DNA of 56,148 nt from CAYFMP01 sp964344215 (lineage in GTDB: Bacteria; Pseudomonadota; Alphaproteobacteria; Rhodospirillales; Casp-alpha2): contig CAYFMP010000017.1 in the NCBI GenBank assembly GCA_964344215.1, forward strand, positions 1 to 56,148, given 5' to 3'. Both the position numbers and the translations under genes were made by a program. The notes under the pieces were generated by a model. It worked only from the letters and a program-made list of their open reading frames with translations, ran no database searches and had not been told where the DNA came from. Below are positions 43,793 to 52,776 of the stretch, piece after piece. Numbering within the stretch: the first letter of the stretch is position 1; every line of letters begins with the position of its first letter.

Positions 43793-46051
43793 ATGATGAA
43801 CTGCCACGACCCTCAAGCCCGTTCTTCCGAAGCAACCGGAGACATCGAGCGGGCCGCAAGAGAAGCTTGCGGCCCGCTCGGCCGGATCCTTCGGGAGGGA
43901 GTCGACATCCACCGTTGTCAGGCGGCCCAGGCGCTGGGCCGCATCGGCCATCCGAGCGCCGCCGCTCCTCTCATCGAGGCGCTCCTCGACGAGGACGAGG
44001 ATGTCCGCACCGATGCGGCGGCGGCGCTGTCCCGCCTGGCCGGTTCGGGGATCGAGTGCGGGGCCGGCCCGCACCTGTTGGAGAACTTGCTGGGCGATCC
44101 GTGCACCGACGTCAAGCTCGCTGCCATCGACGCTCTGACGCGCCTGAAGGAACAACAGGTCGTGCCGTGGCTGCGACGCCTGGTGCGCGGTCCCGATCAG
44201 GAGATCGCCTGGGACCATACGGATTTCTTTGAAAGCGGCTGGGACGACTGGGTCGACGTCCAGATCAAGGCAATCGACAGCTTGGCAGAGTTGGGAGATG
44301 CCGAGGCCGTTCCCGAAATCCTCGAGGCGATGGCCGACGAAGACGCTCAGGACCTGAGCGAGACCGTTTTCAAGGCGCTGCCCCGGTTCGGGGATACAGG
44401 GGTCGCCGCTTTGGTCGATTTCCTCGACGACCAGGACGAACGCCGCCGCCGCCGGGCCGCCCGGGCGCTCGGCGACATCGACGGCGCCACGGCGGCCGAT
44501 GCCTTGAGGCGAGCCTTCGAGCATTCCGACCCGGCGGTGCGGCTGGCGGCGCTGGCGGCCCTGGCCGAACGCGATCCGTCGGACGAAAGATTGACCGCGG
44601 CGTTCGACGACGACAGCCCGGAGGTCCGGAGCGCCGCCGTCCGCCTTTGCGGCAGGTTCCATCCCCATCGGGTTCGGGCGCTTGTCGACGACCAAGCCCC
44701 GGAAGTGCAGAAAACGGTTCTCGACACGGCGGCCGAGTTACCGGGTCTTTGCGAGGACGACGAATTCGTCTCCGCACTCCAATCGAACCTCGACGTTTCC
44801 GATCCGCAGTTGGCGGCGGCCGCCGCTATCGCTCTCGCCGCCGGCTTGCGGCAAAAAGCCCTCGACAGCCTGACGACAGTGCTGGCCGACGCCGATCGTC
44901 CCGTCGAGGCTCGTATCGGCGCGCTTCGCGGGCTTCTCCGGATTGGCGGCGATGTGGCGTCGGTAGCGATCATCGATGTTATCGCCGACGACCAACGGCC
45001 GCTGCGTATCGAAGCGATGACGGCGCTGGCGCGCTTGGCCGGAACCGGCCAATCGTGGCCCGACCCGGCCGCCGCGGCGTTGTTGGCGGCCCTGCGCGGC
45101 GAATTGACGACGGATGAGACGGCGGCCGCCGTCGTCGATCGTCCCGAGCCCGATCAACCAGAACCTGACGAACCCGACGATGCCGAGGCGGTAACCGAAC
45201 CGGAAAACGCCTTTCCGACGTCTACCCTCGATTCGATCCTCGGCGAAAAGGACCAGGCCATCGATTCCCTTGGGTTGCCGGAAAAAGGGGTCGAATTGAC
45301 GCCGGCCGATATGGAACGCCTGGCCCTGGCCAAGCGAATCAAGGGCAAGCGGACACTACCCGTGGTACCGCGGGTCGCCCCGCACCAGGACGTCCGCAGA
45401 TTTTCCGCCCGGGTGCTCGGCGATGTCGCGCGTCCCGAGATCGCCGAGGAACTGGCCACCGCGCTCGTCGATGACGACAACGAGGTGCGGACGGCGGCCG
45501 CCGACTCACTGGCCCGTCTCGCCGCCTGCGTCGACGACTTGCCCGAGCCCGTGATCGATCGGCTGTCGGCGACCCTGAGCGACGCCGACAGGAACCTCCG
45601 CATGTGCGCGGTTCGCGCCTTGGGCGGAATCGGCGCCGCAAAGGCCGTCGGCGCCCTGATCGGGCGTCTCGACGACGACGACAGCTTCGTGAGAACCGAG
45701 GCCATCCAGGCCCTTTCCAAAATGAGCGAGGTCGGTCCCGGCATCGACCGGTTGCTTGGCGACGCCGATCCGGCGGTGCGGCTGGCGGCGGCCGACGCCA
45801 TCGCCGGGGCCGGCGGCAAGGACGCCTTGGAACGGCTGGTCGACTTCGCTTTCGCGTTCGAAGGCTATCACCGCCGCGAAACGGGCCGTCTGCTCCGTGG
45901 TCTCGGCGTCGAGGCGGCCAGCATGCGCTTCATCGAGGTCCTCGGCGACGACGCCCAAATACGGAACTGGCCGGTGGCGATCGAGGCCCTCGAGGAACTG
46001 AACCGATCGCGCCGGGCGACGGACGAGCGGGACACTCATGACACCGACTAA
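43793..46051 (+). CDS. HEAT-repeat protein, possible assembly factor
   Basis: A 752-residue acidic protein built almost wholly of HEAT/PBS-lyase-type helical repeats (such as RCQAAQALGRIGHPSAAAPL, VRTAAADSLARL and LRMCAVRALGGIGAAKAVGAL). A Pro/Glu/Asp-rich linker of about 90 residues (about 445-530) splits the repeats into two arms. There is no signal peptide or membrane helix, so it is cytoplasmic. It begins 17 bp after the molybdoenzyme and ends just before the cupredoxin-like gene. A scaffold or maturation role for the molybdoenzyme before Tat export is my inference. The start could be either of the two adjacent ATG codons. Confidence 0.85.
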   Translation: MMNCHDPQARSSEATGDIERAAREACGPLGRILREGVDIHRCQAAQALGRIGHPSAAAPLIEALLDEDEDVRTDAAAALSRLAGSGIECGAGPHLLENLLGDPCTDVKLAAIDALTRLKEQQVVPWLRRLVRGPDQEIAWDHTDFFESGWDDWVDVQIKAIDSLAELGDAEAVPEILEAMADEDAQDLSETVFKALPRFGDTGVAALVDFLDDQDERRRRRAARALGDIDGATAADALRRAFEHSDPAVRLAALAALAERDPSDERLTAAFDDDSPEVRSAAVRLCGRFHPHRVRALVDDQAPEVQKTVLDTAAELPGLCEDDEFVSALQSNLDVSDPQLAAAAAIALAAGLRQKALDSLTTVLADADRPVEARIGALRGLLRIGGDVASVAIIDVIADDQRPLRIEAMTALARLAGTGQSWPDPAAAALLAALRGELTTDETAAAVVDRPEPDQPEPDEPDDAEAVTEPENAFPTSTLDSILGEKDQAIDSLGLPEKGVELTPADMERLALAKRIKGKRTLPVVPRVAPHQDVRRFSARVLGDVARPEIAEELATALVDDDNEVRTAAADSLARLAACVDDLPEPVIDRLSATLSDADRNLRMCAVRALGGIGAAKAVGALIGRLDDDDSFVRTEAIQALSKMSEVGPGIDRLLGDADPAVRLAAADAIAGAGGKDALERLVDFAFAFEGYHRRETGRLLRGLGVEAASMRFIEVLGDDAQIRNWPVAIEALEELNRSRRATDERDTHDTD

Positions 46052-46073
46052 GGATCTCAAGAGGGAGAATTCC

Positions 46074-46853
46074 ATGAAACCGAGCAAGCTAATCACAGGT
46101 CTAGCCGTCGGCGCCGTATTGCTGGTCGGGATTCCCGGCGCCGGCGAGGCGGCCAAGAAGACCTACAAGGAAGTCGACGTCACCGACGGCGGCACCATCA
46201 AGGGCAAAGTCACCTTTGAAGGCGACCTGCCCGACGACGCGGTCGAGAAAATCCTCATCACCAAGAACCCGGAGGTTTGCGGCACCGGCGAACGCGAGGT
46301 CGTGTGGGTCGATGTAAAGGATGGCGCGCTGCGCGGCGCCTTCGTCTTCATCAGCAAGATCAAAGAAGGCAAGAAGTGGGAGAAGCCGGCCGGCGGCGTC
46401 TATCTGGTCGACCAGAAGGATTGTCGGTTCACGCCCTGGGCTCAGGTCATACGGCCCGGTGAGATCACCGTCAGGAACAGCGATCCCGGCGTGCTGCACA
46501 ACATCAACGCCCGCGAAATGATCGGTGTCGAAAAAGGCCGCGTCGTCAAGAAGGGGATCTTCAATTTCGGCCAACCCGATCCGGGCGACATCGTCGAAAA
46601 ACTAAAACCCCGGCGTTCCCACTACATCGGCATCAACTGCGAAGCGCATAACTTCATGTTCGGGTTCATGATGGCGCCGATCCACCCCTACGCCGTCGTC
46701 GTCGGCGACGACGGCTCGTTCAGCATCGACAACGTTCCGCCCGGCAAATACACGGTGAAGGCTTGGCATCCGACGCTTGGCGTCAAGAAGACGAAGATCA
46801 CTGTAGCGGCCAAAGGAATGGTCGACGCCAACTTCAGTTTCTCGAAGAAGTAG
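46074..46853 (+). CDS. Periplasmic cupredoxin/carboxypeptidase-regulatory-like protein, paralogue 2
   Basis: A 259-residue exported protein with a signal peptide to about residue 27. It matches the protein at 33247-34059 over most of its length: DGGTIKGKV, DQKDCRF, NSDPGVLHNIN, CEAHNFM and FSIDNVPPGKYTVKAWHPTLGV. His142 (in LHN) and Cys189-x2-His192-x2-Met195 form a possible mononuclear copper site. The C-terminal domain is the carboxypeptidase regulatory-like (transthyretin-type) fold. GAGGGAG precedes the ATG at 46074; the earlier in-frame ATG at 46038 overlaps the HEAT gene. A periplasmic electron carrier or copper donor to the oxidase is plausible but unproven. Confidence 0.82.
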   Translation: MKPSKLITGLAVGAVLLVGIPGAGEAAKKTYKEVDVTDGGTIKGKVTFEGDLPDDAVEKILITKNPEVCGTGEREVVWVDVKDGALRGAFVFISKIKEGKKWEKPAGGVYLVDQKDCRFTPWAQVIRPGEITVRNSDPGVLHNINAREMIGVEKGRVVKKGIFNFGQPDPGDIVEKLKPRRSHYIGINCEAHNFMFGFMMAPIHPYAVVVGDDGSFSIDNVPPGKYTVKAWHPTLGVKKTKITVAAKGMVDANFSFSKK

Positions 46854-46871
46854 GCGAGGCGGACGTCGATC

Positions 46872-49016
46872 ATGCGGGTGGCAGCCAGGGCAGCAATGAA
46901 CGGCATTTTGCCAAGCGGTCGACTGTTGCGGCTGGCGGGCGCCGTACTCGGCGCCCTCTTGCTAATCGCGGTGTCGACTCCGGCGCTGGCGCTCGAGGCC
47001 AACGAGTACCGTCAGTTCGTCGGTCTCGATTCGCGCCGTCTGATCTGGTTCCTGGCGCAGATGCACCTGTTCTTCGGCGCCTTCGTTCTCGGCGTTCCGT
47101 TGTTCGCCGTCATCATCGAGATCGTCGGCTGGCGCAACAAGGACGTGAAGTTCGACAAGCTGGCCTACGAATTCACCAGCCTGCTGAGCGTCGCCTATGC
47201 AACGACGGCGGCCTTGGGCGGCCTGTTGGCGTTCGCGCTGTTCACGCTTTATCCGACGTTCATGGGCTATATGGCCGGTGTCTTCAAAGACATCATGTTC
47301 ATGTACGCGCTACTGTTCTTCGGCGAGACCTTCGCGCTCTACCTTTACTACTACGGCTGGAACTGGCTGCAGAGCGACCGGCCATTCGCTCAGAACCTGC
47401 AATGGTTGTTCAAGGGCCTGGGCCTCGCCATCATCGTTTTTGGAGCGATCTTCGCCTTCGGCGTCATCGGTCCGGAGATGCGGGTCGATACCCGCTGGTT
47501 CATCCTGCTGCTCTACATCCTGCCGACCGGCATCGGTCTGTGGCTGCTCCGCGATCTGAAATCGTCGCACATCTTCATCGGAATCCTCTTGAACGTCTTC
47601 GGCACCGCGATCATGCAACTGGCCAACAGCTGGGCCGGCTTCATGATGAGCCCGGCCGGGGTCGACGCCGAAGGGGCGATGGTCGGCACCCTTTGGCACG
47701 CCTTCGAGAACGTCCTGGCGACGCCTATCGCCATTCACCGGATGCTCGGCAACCTGGCGTTCGGCGGGCTGGTCGCCGGCTCCTACGCCGCCGTCAAGTT
47801 CATCGGCGCCAAAACGGCCGAAGACAAGGCGCATTACGACTGGATGGGCTATATCTCCAACTTCGTCGCCATCGCCGCCCTGATCCCGCTGCCGTTCGCC
47901 GGCTATTACCTGGGCCGCGAGGTCTATTCGACCAGCGCCGTCATGGGCAACAACATGATGGGCGGCGATTTCTCCTGGACCTTTATCATCCAGGCGATGC
48001 TGGTCGGCTCGCTGTTCATCATCTCGAATTACTACCTGTGGAGCGGCATGACCCGCATTCCCGGCGCCGAGCGATACTACAAGTTCATTAAGTACATTCT
48101 GTTCGCGCTGATCCTTTCTTTCGCCATCTGGCTGACTCCGCACAACCTGCCCTTGAGCGCCCAGGAAGTCGGCGAAATGGGTGGCAGCCAATACCATCCC
48201 ATGCTCAAGTTCTTAGGCCTGATGCCGGCCAAGAACGCGGTCGTCAACCTGATCATTCTGTCGACCTTCTTCAGCTTCCTGCTGTACCGCCGCGGCAACA
48301 AGGAGGACGCCGTCTCCATCCGCGCCCAGGGTCAAACGGCGCGGATCGTGATCGTTGCCGTCGGCGCCGCCGCCATCGCCCTGGTCGGCCAGTATGCGCT
48401 CACTCTGTTGCAGATGGATCCGGGCGAGCTCGACCTGCCGGCCGACCGCGCCGAATTTATTCGGATGATCGGTTACCTGCTGTTGTTCGAATGCTTGGTC
48501 GGCGTCGGCGTCATCGGGCTGGCGCTTATGGACCGGGGCAAGCTCGGTCAGGCAATCTATCTCGCCGTCACCGCCTTCAACGTCACCATCTTCCTCGGCG
48601 TTTGGGGATTCGTGGTCATGGAGAAGGCCTCGCCGGTGCTGCGCAACGTCGCCGTCGCCCAGTTCCTGCAACTGATCAGTTGCCTGATGCTGGTGACGGT
48701 GATCGATATATTCCTGTTCCGTGGCGCCAAGTCGATCGGTGCGCTCAACTGGGGCAGAATGACGGTGCGCAGCCAGTACGCGCTGTTGCTGCTGACCTTC
48801 ATCATCACCATGAACATGGGACTGATGGGCTTCATCCGGTCTGGCCTGCGCGGCGATTGGCACATCTTCGGGATCATGCGCGACACCTCCGAGTGGGCCT
48901 ACACACCGAGCAACTTCGTCATGACCCAACAGGTCGGCGCCGCCGTTCTGCTGTTCATGATCGGTTGCGCCTTCATGTTCTGGCTGGGTGGAATCAGCGG
49001 CGGCAAGAAGGATTGA
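46872..49016 (+). CDS. Cytochrome bd-like membrane oxidoreductase, long form
   Basis: A 714-residue polytopic protein with a signal-like N-terminal helix and a CydA-like core. His65 (AQMHLFFGAF) corresponds to the first high-spin haem ligand, Glu152 (FFGETFALYLYYYGW) to the conserved buried Glu, and NSWAGFMMSP with His289 (IAIHRML) to the haem b558 His. The GRQPW motif and quinol-binding Q-loop of canonical CydA are absent, and about six extra helices follow (about residues 490-710). These features fit the bd-family oxygen reductases that take electrons from cytochrome c rather than quinol, known from Nitrospira-like genomes. It starts 18 bp after the cupredoxin-like gene. Confidence 0.8.
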   Translation: MRVAARAAMNGILPSGRLLRLAGAVLGALLLIAVSTPALALEANEYRQFVGLDSRRLIWFLAQMHLFFGAFVLGVPLFAVIIEIVGWRNKDVKFDKLAYEFTSLLSVAYATTAALGGLLAFALFTLYPTFMGYMAGVFKDIMFMYALLFFGETFALYLYYYGWNWLQSDRPFAQNLQWLFKGLGLAIIVFGAIFAFGVIGPEMRVDTRWFILLLYILPTGIGLWLLRDLKSSHIFIGILLNVFGTAIMQLANSWAGFMMSPAGVDAEGAMVGTLWHAFENVLATPIAIHRMLGNLAFGGLVAGSYAAVKFIGAKTAEDKAHYDWMGYISNFVAIAALIPLPFAGYYLGREVYSTSAVMGNNMMGGDFSWTFIIQAMLVGSLFIISNYYLWSGMTRIPGAERYYKFIKYILFALILSFAIWLTPHNLPLSAQEVGEMGGSQYHPMLKFLGLMPAKNAVVNLIILSTFFSFLLYRRGNKEDAVSIRAQGQTARIVIVAVGAAAIALVGQYALTLLQMDPGELDLPADRAEFIRMIGYLLLFECLVGVGVIGLALMDRGKLGQAIYLAVTAFNVTIFLGVWGFVVMEKASPVLRNVAVAQFLQLISCLMLVTVIDIFLFRGAKSIGALNWGRMTVRSQYALLLLTFIITMNMGLMGFIRSGLRGDWHIFGIMRDTSEWAYTPSNFVMTQQVGAAVLLFMIGCAFMFWLGGISGGKKD

Positions 49017-49029
49017 TTGGGGCGCAGCG

Positions 49030-50028
49030 ATGACCCATACGATGTCAAAGGTGTTCGCGTTCTTGCTGGTGGTCCTCGTCCTCTTTCTGTGGATCGGCTA
49101 TTCGATCACCGAGCTTAGCGGCGGCGGCAAGACGTCGAGCGCGGTCGTCGACATCAGCCCGGAGGGCGGCGAGGCTATTTACTGGGGCAAGGGCCGGTGT
49201 TTCACCTGCCACAGCGTCGGCGGCCAGGGCAGCGCCGTGCGCGGTCCGAACCACGGCCAGTTCGGCGACAAGTTCCCGTTGCCGATGGGGGCACGGGCCG
49301 CCGAGCGCGCCAAACAGCGCAGCCAGAAGGAAGGCACGGAGTTCACCGCCGTCGATTACATCGTCGAGAGCCTGGCCAGCCCGGGCGCCTATGTTGTCGA
49401 GGGCTACAAGAACGAAATGGCGGTGGTCTACGCGCCGCCGATCTCGCTGAGCCTGAAGGAAATCAAAGCGATCGTCGCCTACATGAGCTCGCTGGGCGGC
49501 GACCTCGACATGGAGGCTATCGACACCGCTCCGAGTGAGGTGACGGCGGCGTTCTACGCCAAGATCTCGGCCGCGGCGGCGGCCGGCGGCGGCGATCCGA
49601 GCGCCGGCGTCGTCGTTTACGAGGACAACTGCGCCGAATGCCATCTGTTGAACGACGAAGGCGGCGAGACCGGTCCCGACCTGACGGGGATCGCCTCCAA
49701 AGGCTTGAAATTCATCTCCGAATCCATTCTCCAGCCGACCAAGAAGATCACGGAAGGCTTCGAGACCTATGTCGTCGTCAACAAGGAGGGTCGCCAGACC
49801 ATCGGTCTCAAGACCCGCGACGATTCTGCCGAGGTCGATATCACCAAGGCCAACGGCGATGTGGTGACCTTCGCCAAGACGGACATCAAAACCATCAAGG
49901 TCGATACCACCAAGAGCGTCATGCCCGACGATCTGTCCGAGGCGATGACGGTCAAGGACTACCAGGACATTCTGTCCTTCCTGATGTTGCAGAAGGTCGA
50001 GCAGGCGGACGCGGGGGATAAGCCATGA
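49030..50028 (+). CDS. Membrane-anchored di-haem cytochrome c
   Basis: A 332-residue protein with an N-terminal anchor (about residues 6-26) and two cytochrome c domains: CFTCH (57-61), and CAECH (201-205) followed by ETGPDLTGIASKG and LQPTKKITEGFETYVV. The second domain has the form found in many planctomycete-type haem proteins, with an appended beta domain (GRQTIGLKTRDDSAEVDI) before the final helix. The ATG is 13 bp after the bd-like gene, and its stop overlaps the next cytochrome start (ATGA), so the genes are tightly coupled. A likely electron donor to the bd-like protein. Confidence 0.88.
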   Translation: MTHTMSKVFAFLLVVLVLFLWIGYSITELSGGGKTSSAVVDISPEGGEAIYWGKGRCFTCHSVGGQGSAVRGPNHGQFGDKFPLPMGARAAERAKQRSQKEGTEFTAVDYIVESLASPGAYVVEGYKNEMAVVYAPPISLSLKEIKAIVAYMSSLGGDLDMEAIDTAPSEVTAAFYAKISAAAAAGGGDPSAGVVVYEDNCAECHLLNDEGGETGPDLTGIASKGLKFISESILQPTKKITEGFETYVVVNKEGRQTIGLKTRDDSAEVDITKANGDVVTFAKTDIKTIKVDTTKSVMPDDLSEAMTVKDYQDILSFLMLQKVEQADAGDKP

Positions 50029-50990
50029 AGATACCCAGATTGGGCACGTTCTGGTCGGTCGTCGTCACCCTGATCGTCGTCTACGGGCTGGTCAAATGGG
50101 GCATTCCCGCCGTTTCGCGCGAAATCACGACGCTGCCGTTCCCGCTGCCGGTGCCGGGTACGCTGATGTTCATGTACATGGTGGTGACGCTGATCGCGCT
50201 CTTCCTGTTCGTCACCTTCTCGGACGACGCTCTCGAAGAGTTTCTGCGCCCGATCAAGAAACTGCTCGTCGGCGGTTACGGCAGCGCCGCCCGGACGCTG
50301 GTCCTGGTGGCGGTTCCGTTGCTGGCCGGATGGCAGGTGTATGAAGTCACCGTGCCGAAGGTGGAGGCGCCGGCGGCGTTGCGCATCCAACATCCGTCGT
50401 CGAACTTCCCGAAAAGCTTCGAGGCCCTCAAGAACCCGCTCGCCAAACCGACGGACGAGCGGATCGAGGCTTTCATCGAGCAGGCCAAGGCCGACGAAAT
50501 CGTCTTTATCCCGCAGGTCGAGGAAGACATCGAGCGGTGGACGGAGGAAACGGAGCCGGACCATACGCTCGAGTTCTTTCCGACCGAGCCGATGAAGAAG
50601 TTCCTCGCCCAACTGGAATCGGGCGACATCGACAAGGACGTGGCGAAGGCGGCGTTGCTCGAGAAGGACCTGTTTGAGGGCCGCGCCTTGTACGCCATGA
50701 ACTGCCGGGCGTGTCACGGCGACAGCGTTGCCGGCGACGGCCCGATGGCCGACGGCTTCAAGCTCCGCCCCATCAATTTCACCGACAACGGCACCATCGA
50801 GACCATCGTCGAGGGATACACGTTCTGGCGGGTGACCAACGGCGGTCCCGGCCTGCCGACCGAGGCGACGCCGTGGGATTCGGCGATGCCCGAGTGGAAG
50901 CTGAGCCTGACCGAGGAGGAGCGCTGGAAAATCATCCTCGCCGAATACGCTCTCGCCCAGAAAACGCCGCGCATTCCGGAGGGCCACTGA
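50025..50990 (+). CDS. Membrane-anchored mono-haem cytochrome c
   Basis: A 321-residue protein with three hydrophobic helices near the N-terminus (about residues 10-27, 44-64 and 87-104), a charged periplasmic linker, and one C-terminal cytochrome c domain with CRACH (227-231) and the GDGPMADG segment. The axial Met is probably in the MPEWK segment. It overlaps the previous gene by 4 bp and the next by 1 bp (TGATG). The N-terminal membrane part has no counterpart I recognise. The layout resembles a cytochrome-carrying subunit of a larger membrane complex. Confidence 0.85.
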   Translation: MKIPRLGTFWSVVVTLIVVYGLVKWGIPAVSREITTLPFPLPVPGTLMFMYMVVTLIALFLFVTFSDDALEEFLRPIKKLLVGGYGSAARTLVLVAVPLLAGWQVYEVTVPKVEAPAALRIQHPSSNFPKSFEALKNPLAKPTDERIEAFIEQAKADEIVFIPQVEEDIERWTEETEPDHTLEFFPTEPMKKFLAQLESGDIDKDVAKAALLEKDLFEGRALYAMNCRACHGDSVAGDGPMADGFKLRPINFTDNGTIETIVEGYTFWRVTNGGPGLPTEATPWDSAMPEWKLSLTEEERWKIILAEYALAQKTPRIPEGH

Positions 50991-52642
50991 TGCCGAACCT
51001 CGCCACATATGCGGTGTTGGCGGCGCTCCTCGCCGCGGTCACGGGTTGGTCCGCCGACGGCGCCCGGGCCGCCGGCGTCCCGAGCAAGCAGATGCCCGAG
51101 GCAACCGAAGAGTTCATCGAAAAGGGCCGCGATGTCTATTTCCGACGTTGCAGCTTCTGTCACGGTCTGTTGGGGGACGGCGAGGGGCCGGCGGCGAAAT
51201 ACCTCGACCCGCGACCGCGTGACTTCACCCTCGGCACTTTCAAGTTCCGCACCACCCAAAGCGGTCAACTGCCGACCGACGAAGACCTGTTCCGCACCGT
51301 CAGCCGCGGCCTGCCCGGCACCGCCATGCAGGCCTTCGACAGCGACCTCCTCAAGAACGGTCTCAGCGAGGACGAACGTTGGCAGGTCATCGCTTATATC
51401 AAGACCTTCGCCCAGGAATTCGAGGACCCGGAACTGGACCCCGTCAAGACCGGCAAGGTGGTGCCGTTGCCGGCCAACCGGCCGGCCTTCGGTCCCGACA
51501 TCGTCGCCAAGGGCAAGGAGGCGTTCGAGAAGGCCAAGTGCTGGAGCTGCCACGGCATGCTCGGGCGCGGCGACGGCAACAAGGAGTTCCGCAAGGACGA
51601 CTGGGGCTTCCCGATCCGCATCCGCAATGTCACCCATCCGTGGAAGATCAAGGCCGGCACCGATGTCGAGGACATCTACATGCGCTTCTCGACCGGCATC
51701 AACGGCACGCCGATGCCGTCATTCGTCAAAACGATGACCGAGGAGGACCGCTGGTATCTGGCCAACTACATCAAGTCCCTGCAACACCAGTTGACCAGCC
51801 ATCAAGTGCTGAAGGCGAAACGCGTCGAAGGAGGCTTGCCGGAAGGGCCGGACGATCCGGCCTGGAACGACGCGGCGCCGATGGACATGCGATTGGCCGG
51901 CCAGGTGGTGGCGCCGCCGCGTTGGCAGAACCCGAGCATCGAAATGGTAACGGTCCGGGCCCTCTTCAACGACACCGACATCGCGTTTCGCATCGTCTGG
52001 GACGACCCTTTCAAGGACGTCGTCCACGACCCGGACGCGGAGTTCGAGATCGCCGAGATCTCCAAGGTCGGGGCCGTCAGCTCTTACGTCGAGGCCAACG
52101 ACATGGTGCCGCGAAAGCTCGAGACGCTTCGCGATTCCGTCGCCCTTCAATTTCCCGTCAAACGCCCCGAGGGCACCAAGAAACCGCATTTCTACCGCGG
52201 CGGATCGTCCGACCAGGTTCATCTATGGGTGTGGAAGGCGGACCTCGACGCCGAAGGCCGGCGGGCGACGGAGGAAGGCAACGCGCGGGGCTGGAAACAG
52301 CCGATCAAGGTGCAGGCGGAAGACGGCCAACAGATTGCGGGCAAGGCTAGGTGGGACCAGGGCAGGTGGAGCGTGGTCATGAAGCGTCCCTTGAACACCG
52401 GCGAAAAGAACGACGTTCAGTTCGACAAGGGTGTTTTCACGCCGATGGCGGTCAACGCCTGGGACGGCTCGAACGGCGAGCACGGGCTGATCATGAGCCT
52501 GAGCACCTGGCATTACGTGTTCCTCGAAGCGCCGACGCCGCTCACCGTCTACATCTATTCGGCACTGGCCGTGCTCGTCGTCGGCGGGCTCGGGATCTGG
52601 CTGGCGCGCAAGGCGAAACAGGAGGCGGCGACCGGTGCGTGA
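50990..52642 (+). CDS. Di-haem cytochrome c fused to an ethylbenzene-dehydrogenase-gamma-like haem domain
   Basis: A 550-residue protein. A signal peptide (1-28) is followed by two class I cytochrome c domains, CSFCH (54-58) and CWSCH (184-188). The following domain (about 290-510) resembles the haem b-binding gamma subunits of ethylbenzene dehydrogenase and related enzymes (PAWNDAAPMDM, VRALFNDTDIAFRIVWDD, QVHLWVWKADLD). A C-terminal helix ends in basic residues. Such gamma-type domains carry electrons away from periplasmic DMSO-reductase-family enzymes. The fusion could therefore bridge the molybdoenzyme to cytochromes c, but this is inference. Gene overlap shows coupled translation. Confidence 0.88.
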   Translation: MPNLATYAVLAALLAAVTGWSADGARAAGVPSKQMPEATEEFIEKGRDVYFRRCSFCHGLLGDGEGPAAKYLDPRPRDFTLGTFKFRTTQSGQLPTDEDLFRTVSRGLPGTAMQAFDSDLLKNGLSEDERWQVIAYIKTFAQEFEDPELDPVKTGKVVPLPANRPAFGPDIVAKGKEAFEKAKCWSCHGMLGRGDGNKEFRKDDWGFPIRIRNVTHPWKIKAGTDVEDIYMRFSTGINGTPMPSFVKTMTEEDRWYLANYIKSLQHQLTSHQVLKAKRVEGGLPEGPDDPAWNDAAPMDMRLAGQVVAPPRWQNPSIEMVTVRALFNDTDIAFRIVWDDPFKDVVHDPDAEFEIAEISKVGAVSSYVEANDMVPRKLETLRDSVALQFPVKRPEGTKKPHFYRGGSSDQVHLWVWKADLDAEGRRATEEGNARGWKQPIKVQAEDGQQIAGKARWDQGRWSVVMKRPLNTGEKNDVQFDKGVFTPMAVNAWDGSNGEHGLIMSLSTWHYVFLEAPTPLTVYIYSALAVLVVGGLGIWLARKAKQEAATGA

Positions 52643-52710
52643 TCGTTTCGCATGGGCGGAAACTCCGGGTTCATATCGACCGTCGGGAAAGATTCCGGAT
52701 TACATCGGTT

Positions 52711-52746
52711 CAAAATCCCTGCATACTTTCAACTTCAGGGATTTTG
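52711..52746. other. Perfect 11-bp dyad between cytochrome genes
   Basis: CAAAATCCCTG (52711-52721) and CAGGGATTTTG (52736-52746) form an 11-bp inverted repeat with a 14-nt loop, in the 134-bp gap between the fused cytochrome gene and the Met/His-rich gene. It could be an attenuating terminator (A-rich and T-rich outer arms) or an operator. It is palindromic enough to act on either strand. Confidence 0.5.
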
Positions 52747-52776
52747 TGAGAACGGATGACCCACGGGAGAACGAAG

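Noticed and set aside
46872..49016. Annotation as quinol oxidase subunit CydA
   Set aside because: The GRQPW motif and Q-loop are missing, the protein has about 200 extra C-terminal residues, and no CydB is seen.
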